From assembly GCA_033398695.1 (NCBI GenBank), contig CM065804.1, positions 53,351,501-53,415,500 of the forward strand: a stretch of DNA of 64,000 nucleotides, given 5' to 3'. A program made the translations under genes and the position numbers. The notes beneath the pieces are model-generated. The model worked only from the letters and a program-made list of their open reading frames with translations, did no database searches and was not told the DNA's origin. Origin of the DNA: Orobanche coerulescens (lineage: Eukaryota; Streptophyta; Magnoliopsida; Lamiales; Orobanchaceae). Positions 57,601 to 64,000 of the stretch are shown piece by piece (positions within the stretch are counted from its first letter, which is position 1; every line of letters starts with the position of its first letter).

Positions 57601-59170
57601 TAAATACGATAACCATCTTTTGAAAATAACTTGCAAGCATCGGTTGATCTTGAGTATCATATATCAAAAAGTAGTACAAACATCGTCATCGAGACTTTCA
57701 AAAGAAGTCAACTTGCGTTTAATAAAAAAATGAAGACACCTTTCGTTAAATTAAAACTTTTCACTATTTCGACCTTCTGTCTAAACGAATGCGTTTCTAA
57801 ATCATTAGAAATATCTCAAAATGTTTTGATCCTCAAAGTAGAATAATTTTGAAACATAGCGTGGCACTAGTAGGCATCTTGAGAGCACTGTGAGGAAATA
57901 ATTCATTTTAAAAGTACGTCTCGAGTTTTATTTTCTAAGATCCTCAAGGTTTTTCAGAAGTACAATAGGCCAAAATGCCCAAAATTCGCACGTGTCAACA
58001 TTCACTTAAACACATCATATCACACGCATCAAATCGCTCAAAATCACGACGGTAATATACGATCCTCAGGATATATTTAACAACATCGTTAAAACAACAA
58101 TCGGTTTATCAAAACTGGATGGAAAACGATATCAAGAACAAACTCCAAAGAGTCAACTCTAGGGATTCAAGAAAATACCTAGATTCGGCGAAGAACAATG
58201 GATTAAATGATGTTAAAATCATCTAGGATACTCCAAAACACCTTTGGATGGAAGAAAAATCAGCCCAGATGCGAAACCGAGTCGCTACGTCTCAAACTCA
58301 TGGAGGAAGAAAAAGGAATGAAGAAAAATGCAACTTCTAGACTGGTGTCCAAGATTTATATCGACACAATTAGCGTGCGCTAATCATTAAGGTTAGCGTG
58401 CGCTATCACGGCACCAAACAAAACTCGACCAAAAATACACCGTTAGCGTGCGCTAACGAGAACTTCAGCCCAGTCCGGTAGCTCTGGATCGCCCTGAACT
58501 ACCGTGTAGCATGCGCTATCCTCCCCTTAGCGTGCTACCAACGCACTCTTGCGCGCTAGCCGCAGCGTAGCGTGCGCTAACGACCACGAGACAACAACAG
58601 AACATATCGGAAAAATTACAGCCGTAAACCTTTCTCACAAGGATTTACCGTGCTAAGCACAATTTCCCATGTCATTTCGAAAGTGCTAAAAAGACCAATG
58701 ACGGTAATATTTTTCCAAAGCTCACAAAATCATTTGTCAAACCATCATGAAATATTTAAGGCCAAAATGCCAAAACTTGGTTCAAGGAATCAGTTTTACG
58801 AAATAATACTCGGTTGCAAAATACCGAAAGCCGTTTTGAAAGAACTCATACAGCGGATAAAATACGGTTCGAAAATACATCAACAGTGACGACACTCCTC
58901 ATATAAACCAAATACGAGAGTCTAATAAACACATATCGTGAAATCGAAATCTACAGAAGGATTCCATCATTCAACGACTAATCATACAATTAACTCGTGT
59001 CACGCGAGGCACAACACAAGGAAGGGAGTTTAACACCCATAGGTCGCACGTAAGTGACGACCACCCCTCGATACTAATCACGACCAATGATCTCAAACGA
59101 CGCGTCGCGATGTGACTAAGTCAGACAAAATCCGACAAGACAAAACTCAACAAACACAACTTGACTCGAC
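57601..59170 (-). mobile_element. LTR-derived patches inside element 5
   Basis: Near 58365-58585 lie TAGCGTGCGCTA palindromes like those of LTRs 1 and 2, followed on the minus strand by a TATA-like GATATAAATC (58354-58363). From 58618 the minus-strand sequence ends AATCCTTGTGAGAAAGGTTTACGGC, matching the LTR tail of the 21-29 kb array (23655-23680). It continues with matching AATGCC/CCGTCATTGG-type segments up to about 58860. So two different chromovirus LTR remnants are embedded in the same orientation. The boundaries are not sharp. Confidence 0.5.
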
Positions 59171-59819
59171 AACCTAGGTTTCCCCAGGCTAATCTGATTT
59201 TAAAATCGTTTACTCTAGTTATTCGAAAATAAAACCAATAAGTTAAAAATCGTTTTCAAGACCCCTTCAAACACGACAAGGGCTTAACAGCGGTAGCATT
59301 TTATAAAATGTCCTAAAACACTTTTAAACACAACCTTTAAATACCGACACAAGGTTTTATTTGAAAATACCAGTGGCTCGCCCAAATTCATGTCACTTTT
59401 CAAAACCCACAATACGATCAAGTCTATGAAATTTTCAAGCATGCACGCCGCATGTATTATTATTAATAGAAACACATTGGTTGAAAATAACAATAATTAG
59501 CCAAGTACCAACAATTCCCGGACACACTCATATACGACATTCAAAAATCACCAGTTCAAAAAGCGCAACTCGGAAATACCAATTCCAAGCCTATTTCAAA
59601 CTATCTCTTCAAGTTTAACAACGTAACCAAAGATCACCGATTTGGACGTATGTCGAAACCAGCTATGTGAGTTTCTCAACAAACTCTGCCATCAATACCT
59701 ATACCGGAACATATCAATGTTCAAAACTTCTACATCATACTGCACCCTTCGGTGTCCAACTCATCGGTACATTCGGCTCAACATACATTTAGTATATCGC
59801 AATTACCAAACACAGATTC
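59171..59819. other. Element 5 interior, unassigned
   Basis: No domain was recognised. Short open frames only. Confidence 0.4.
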
Positions 59820-59998
59820 CATCATACGACAAAAGACTAGAGAGTCAAGCCCTCTCGCAATATACCACGGAGCAAAACTCGGATCTTTCGATCACCAACG
59901 ATCCCACCAATGCTAGGAAGTTTGGCGATGGATGGCTCGCAAAACGACAAACGGTCAAGCCCAGAACGGCGCACATATTCCAGAGAGATAAAGGACGG
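59820..59998 (-). pseudogene. Aspartic protease remnant of element 5
   Basis: Minus-strand FISLEYVRRSGLDRLSFCEP and KLPSIGGIVGDRK line up with the element 2 protease (FISLECVRYLSLDC, KLPSSDRIVGDRE). The catalytic DSGAT just before FISLE is lost, because the leader is joined directly to this point. A frameshift follows (SVVYCERA against SVFICERT). Only about 55 codons remain. Confidence 0.75.
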
Positions 59999-60235
59999 CG
60001 CAATACAAAAATCAAAAGTACACAAACCGGATGGGTCGAGAAACAACTCCAAGATAAGTACGAGAGAGGCAATCACAGTTCAAGAAGTGGAATTTCAATA
60101 CGAGAAAACAAGAGAATCGAGTAAGGAGAACTTACGAGCACTGGATGTACTGAGATGCCGGCAGCGGTGTGACAATGTGCAAAACAAAACACAACTAGAC
60201 CCAAATAACCAACAAGCCTAGGTATCCATAAACCT
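59999..60235 (-). other. Element 5 leader, homologous to element 2's leader
   Basis: On the minus strand it tracks 7920-8110 of element 2 (TTGGGTCTAGTTGTGTTTTG, CACACCGCTGCC, CCAGTGCTCGTAAGTT). Gag, which should follow, is absent. Confidence 0.75.
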
Positions 60236-60249
60236 AACTCTGATACCAT
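60236..60249 (-). other. Primer binding site of element 5
   Basis: On the minus strand ATGGTATCAGAGTT lies a few bases after the LTR end, tRNA-iMet type. Confidence 0.85.
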
Positions 60250-60253
60250 TTTC

Positions 60254-62467
60254 TGTAACACCCCCAAGATATTCGAGGTGTATTACAGCGCCGTGGACCC
60301 CTACATGGGACCCACCAGGCTAACGCAACAAAAACACCGCTCGACTAACCATCTCGGTTAGCAAGGAAACAATTGTCAACCACAAGAACATAAAACGATG
60401 GGCCCGGTACAACCGGCATAACAAACATCAACCGACAAATACATTAACTCCAACGAAGACAAATCACAACCCGAAAGGAAAATCCTAAGTACTCGCGAGT
60501 ACAATCTATAAGTTTACAATTTGGAAAACAACCACATCAAAAGAGACGGTAGAAATTAACAAGACTCGATTTGCACATGTCAACAACCGTGGCCGACATC
60601 CTCGTACCATCCCAGCGCCCGCTCGTCTGGCTGAACATAACCTGAAATCCATAACAAGAATTTCCCCGACAACGGGTCCCCAAAGGGGTTAGCAATTACG
60701 CTAGTACAAGTATTCAAGTCAAACCAATCGCTTACACATTTCATAGCATATGCACCAATATCATTTTCAAAAAAAACAAAACAAGACGTGTCTTTTTCCG
60801 GAAAATAAACAGTCAAACAATTAGCCTTGAGAACAGGGCGGCAGCATACATTCTCACTCGGGGCCTCACAGGGACCCTAACGAGTTGGCTACAATTACAG
60901 AAAAACAAAACCGCGCACACGCTATGCCGTGAGAACAGGGCGGCAGCATACATCCTCACTCGGGGCCTTGCAAGGACCCTAACGAGTTGGCTAGCGGTAC
61001 GAAACTCGTGAAATCCAGGGCGGCAGCATAGATTTCCCTCCTTGACCCCGTCGGGCCAACACAAGGTGAGTAATTTACAAACAATATACAATACCATTTC
61101 ACGTTAAGCATAAAGGTTTCCAAAAATACTTGCCTCGATTAAATAGACGACGACACGAACGGAACGGAAGAGTTGAACACGACCGCAAGGAACCGGCGGA
61201 ATGAACCTAACGATTCGGATAACACAATCACAACCAACTCTAGACGATTACGGAAATGGAATACACCCGGAACCCCGCCTACGATTCATGTATATTCATA
61301 CCAAAATAACAACGAGGGCGGACCACAACCAACCCTCTCGATTCCGTAGAAATCCACAAAATATCCATGAATCCGTAGGAAAACTAAAGATACTAACAAT
61401 ATTAATCGTAAACATCATGAATCCACCAACAAAACGGAACTAAGCGGAAGAAAATCCCAAAACCCCCAAATTAATCGAAAATAGGGTTTTAGAATATTAC
61501 CTTTGGAGATTCAAGAACTAAGATCCGTAGAACGCGCGTTAGATTGATTATCCGAGCCTCACAACCGAAAAGAAATGATGAAAATCGACCCCCGGATGAA
61601 GAACTCTCCCCCTCCATATCCTCTCTCTCGCGATGCAGTGGAAAAATGGGGAAGGAGACGACCGATCTCGTCTAATAAGGATGAGTCTGCGCAATTACCG
61701 CTTCGTGTGCCGCGGCACAAGCCGAAATCTACTCCCAGGTTTTAGCATTGTGCCGCGGCACAGCCTGCGTGTGCCGCGGCACACGGTACAGTTGGGTTTG
61801 GTCGCGGAAGACACACGAGTGTGCCGCGGCACTGGCCTGGCACTGTGCCGCGGCACCGGATGGGTGTGCCGCGGCACACAGTACAGTTTGTTCGACATAT
61901 TACACTGGGCCTGCTCGGCCAGTGCCCAGCACTTCCGACAGTGCCGCACCGGTCCGGCCAGCTGCTCAGCCGCCACGACCCGATGCCTCGATTTCCGAAA
62001 ACGCACGGAACGAACACGACGAAAAGTTCGCGGACGACATCAACGACTCGAGATGAAAACGTAATGCAATAATTAATCATACGCGACCAAGAAAAGGGTC
62101 AAGATGACAAATACAGATATGGATACCCGTAACTTTCAAGAAATTACAAAATGGTCCAAAACGCCCGGAAATCACGATACGTGATCGAATAACCAAACCG
62201 AAGTTCACAACACGTCTAACAAAGTTAAACGGACTTGCGGGAAACTCGAAACAGCAGTTTCGGACGAGATTCGCAAGAATCGAACTCAAGTGCGAAAAAG
62301 TCGCTAAAAAGCACAGAACTCAACAAAACAACACCCAAACGAACTCGGATGACAAAAAGTGTAGAATTAATCATTCTCAGAATGACGAAACGGTCATGAG
62401 CGAGCCGTCAAAACGGACTCCGGCCGAAGAAGAAATTTACCAAAAATCGAAAATTGCGGATATTACA
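60254..62467 (-). repeat. 5' LTR of element 5 (2,214 bp)
   Basis: Nearly identical to 54071-56291. It has six palindromes (61704-61881), all with an intact core, where the left LTR has seven. The 102-bp tandem units are also present (from about 60833). Confidence 0.92.
61704..61881. promoter_or_regulatory. GTGCCGCGGCAC palindrome array, right LTR of element 5
   Basis: Six copies. The copy altered in the left LTR is intact here, and one repeat unit present on the left (about 27 bp) is absent. Confidence 0.6.
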
Positions 62468-62472
62468 ATAAT

Positions 62473-64000
62473 CATGTCTAAGAAGAGTTATGATAAGATT
62501 GTTAGATGATTAACATAGCTTTGAGATGATTATTGTTGTTGGTTGTGTTCTTGGGGGATTATAACCATTTTAGTATAGAATTATGATGAATTATGTGATG
62601 ATTGTCAGAATCAGGAAATGGTTGATTTAATCTTGTTGATTAATCCAAATTCATGATTAATTGGCGGTTGATTATTATTTAGACATCATGTTAGTAGAGT
62701 TGATGATGTTCTTGAGGTGATAGTGGTGATATTGTTAATATTATCATTATAGGGTGATTAATATAATGTTGTTCTTAAGTGATTCTTGTTGAATTCTTTT
62801 CACAAGTGTTAAGAACATTTGATCATATCGATCATTGAGGTATTGGAGGATGTTAGACTTCATAGTTGAGAACTATGATATTCGTTTGTGGAGTTTAACC
62901 AATTTGTGATTGAATCGGGATTGTACTTGGTGTTGTTTTCCATTGATTTTGTGTTATTGAATGAATTGTATTTCATCCAAGGTTGTTCGGGTGCTTGTGA
63001 CTGTCGGAGGACGCCATTCATCATTTCGTGGGAGAAGGTTGATCGTGGAAGGACTGTCTCGCCTTTAGTTTGAGGAAAGTTTTATACTTGTACTAGTCAA
63101 TGAGATAAATGTTATCATATATGTGTATGAATGTGTTGTATCATTTCGAGATGTAGTCTCTTCATGATCTCTTAATGTCAGGGAATTGTTTGATACAAAA
63201 CCCTTCGATAATTATGCCAACATTGTTGATTGATCGTCTTGTTGTTATTGTTGTTTGTTAATGGCCGATTCAAGGCATTGAGATACTTGTTGGATTATGT
63301 TTTTGTCGATGGCCGATCGCGGTATCGATGTATCGATGGTTATTGTTGACTGATTTTCCATTGAGATATCATTGTGATCGTTGTTATTGATATCAGTGTT
63401 TTTATGTTGATGTTGTATTGGCCGATTGAAGGCATTGATATATTTGATTATCATCTATGTTTCTGGTGGGCGATTAAAGGCACCAGGACATTTGTTCTAA
63501 TTGTATTGTTGTTTATCGATTGACCGATCTAAGGTAATCGATGTATTGAATTGGGACTATCGAGGACATTTCCCATCCATTGAGTCGTTATCGATTGACC
63601 GTTCTCAAGTAATCGATGTATTCAATTGGGACTGTCGAAGACATTTCCCATCCGTTATATCGTTGTTATTGATTGGCCGTTTTAAGGTAATCGATGTATT
63701 GATTTGGGACTGTCAAAGATATTTTCCATCAGTGGTATCGTTGTTATCGATTGGCCGTTTTAAGGTAATCGATGTATTGATTTGGGACTGTCGAAGACAT
63801 TTCCCATCAGTGGTATCGTTGTTATCAATTGGTCGTTCTAAGACAATCGAGGTATTGAATTGGGACTGTCGAGGATTGTTCCCATCCGTTGAGTCGTTGT
63901 GATCGATTGGCCATTCCAAGGCTGTCGAGGTATTTGAATTGGGACCGCCGAGGATGGTGCCCATCCGTGAGTTATTGTTGTCATGTTGGCCAACTCAAGG
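62473..64000 (+). repeat. Gypsy LTR 4, right part (runs off the window)
   Basis: It continues LTR 4 after the element 5 insertion. Non-coding. Contains the TACTTGTACTAG segment near 63087, also seen in U5 of other LTRs here, and ends in a 78-bp minisatellite. The LTR terminus lies beyond 64000. Confidence 0.65.
63505..64000 (+). repeat. 78-bp minisatellite in LTR 4
   Basis: The units contain AATCGATGTATTGAATTGGGACTGTC-like sequence, with homologous points at about 63541, 63616, 63694, 63772, 63850 and 63928 (periods 75, 78, 78, 78, 78). Because 78 is a multiple of three, long open frames appear on both strands, and they are artefacts. Confidence 0.88.

Larger units (their letters stand above)
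54071..62467 (-). mobile_element. Gypsy element 5, internally deleted, nested in LTR 4
   Basis: Paired LTRs of 2,221 and 2,214 bp enclose only 3,962 bp of interior. The exact ATAAT duplication shows insertion as a unit on the minus strand. The leader after the primer site matches element 2's leader (7903-8100), so the family is close to element 2. Gag, RT, RNase H and integrase are not recognisable. Only a protease scrap remains, and other interior segments resemble chromovirus LTR pieces. It would have depended on proteins from other elements. The two LTRs are nearly identical, so it is among the youngest insertions. Confidence 0.93.

Noticed and set aside
63501..63902. 133-codon open frame on the plus strand and an 83-codon frame on the minus strand
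   Set aside because: Both are produced by the 78-bp tandem repeat, whose period is a multiple of three. The repeated peptide units have no domain signal.
63505..64000. CRISPR-like repeat-spacer array
   Set aside because: The repeats are contiguous 78-bp units without unique spacers, in a plant LTR.

Overview
This window looks like a heterochromatic or intergenic stretch of an angiosperm nuclear genome. I found no intact host gene. Nearly all of it is transposable elements inserted into one another: Ty3/gypsy chromoviruses of the Tekay/Del type (LTRs beginning TGTAATATCC and ending GGTGTTACA, tRNA-iMet primer sites, chromodomain-like C-terminus), one Ty1/copia element, two CACTA (En/Spm) DNA transposons, a putative Athila-type LTR, an endogenous pararetrovirus fragment and small repeats. 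The combination of element types points to a flowering plant, probably a dicot. The species cannot be read from the sequence.

Layout from 1 to 21.3 kb. The 3' half of a gypsy pol and its LTR (1-3903) is followed by a caulimovirid movement-protein relic (3904-4546), a small element between two TA tracts (4547-4864) and a minus-strand gypsy LTR stub (5191-5708). Next is gypsy element 2 (5709-11749: 5' LTR, gag, pol, cut off inside integrase). It is joined directly to gypsy element 3 (11750-20052), whose 5' LTR lacks its U3. A truncated copia LTR follows (20053-20802).

Layout from 21.3 to 29.7 kb. Three LTRs alternate with two short non-coding internal domains (LTR-I-LTR-I-LTR, period about 3.08 kb). 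This is a tandem array of a non-autonomous chromovirus-like element.

Layout from 29.7 kb to the end. An Athila-like LTR is split by an 18.8-kb CACTA transposon (30590-49355, TSD TAT). The CACTA's TNP2 transposase gene is in turn split by a 9.6-kb copia element (37204-46762, TSD AACAC). After the Athila-like primer site a second CACTA end begins (49947) and carries pieces of a plant methyltransferase gene. It is interrupted by another gypsy LTR (from 53134), which is itself interrupted by a minus-strand gypsy element (54071-62467, TSD ATAAT) that has lost gag and most of pol. The interrupted LTR resumes at 62473 and ends the window in a 78-bp minisatellite.

The coding modules are all inactivated. 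Many breaks are TAG, TGA or TAA codons where a related copy or the family pattern has CAG, CGA or CAA, as expected of decay by deamination of methylated cytosine. The most unusual structures are the tandem LTR array with a tRNA-like box inside each LTR, clusters of 12-bp palindromes just upstream of TATA boxes in several LTR families (a different palindrome in each), a gypsy-gypsy chimera, and a terminal-type repeat array in the middle of the CACTA element.
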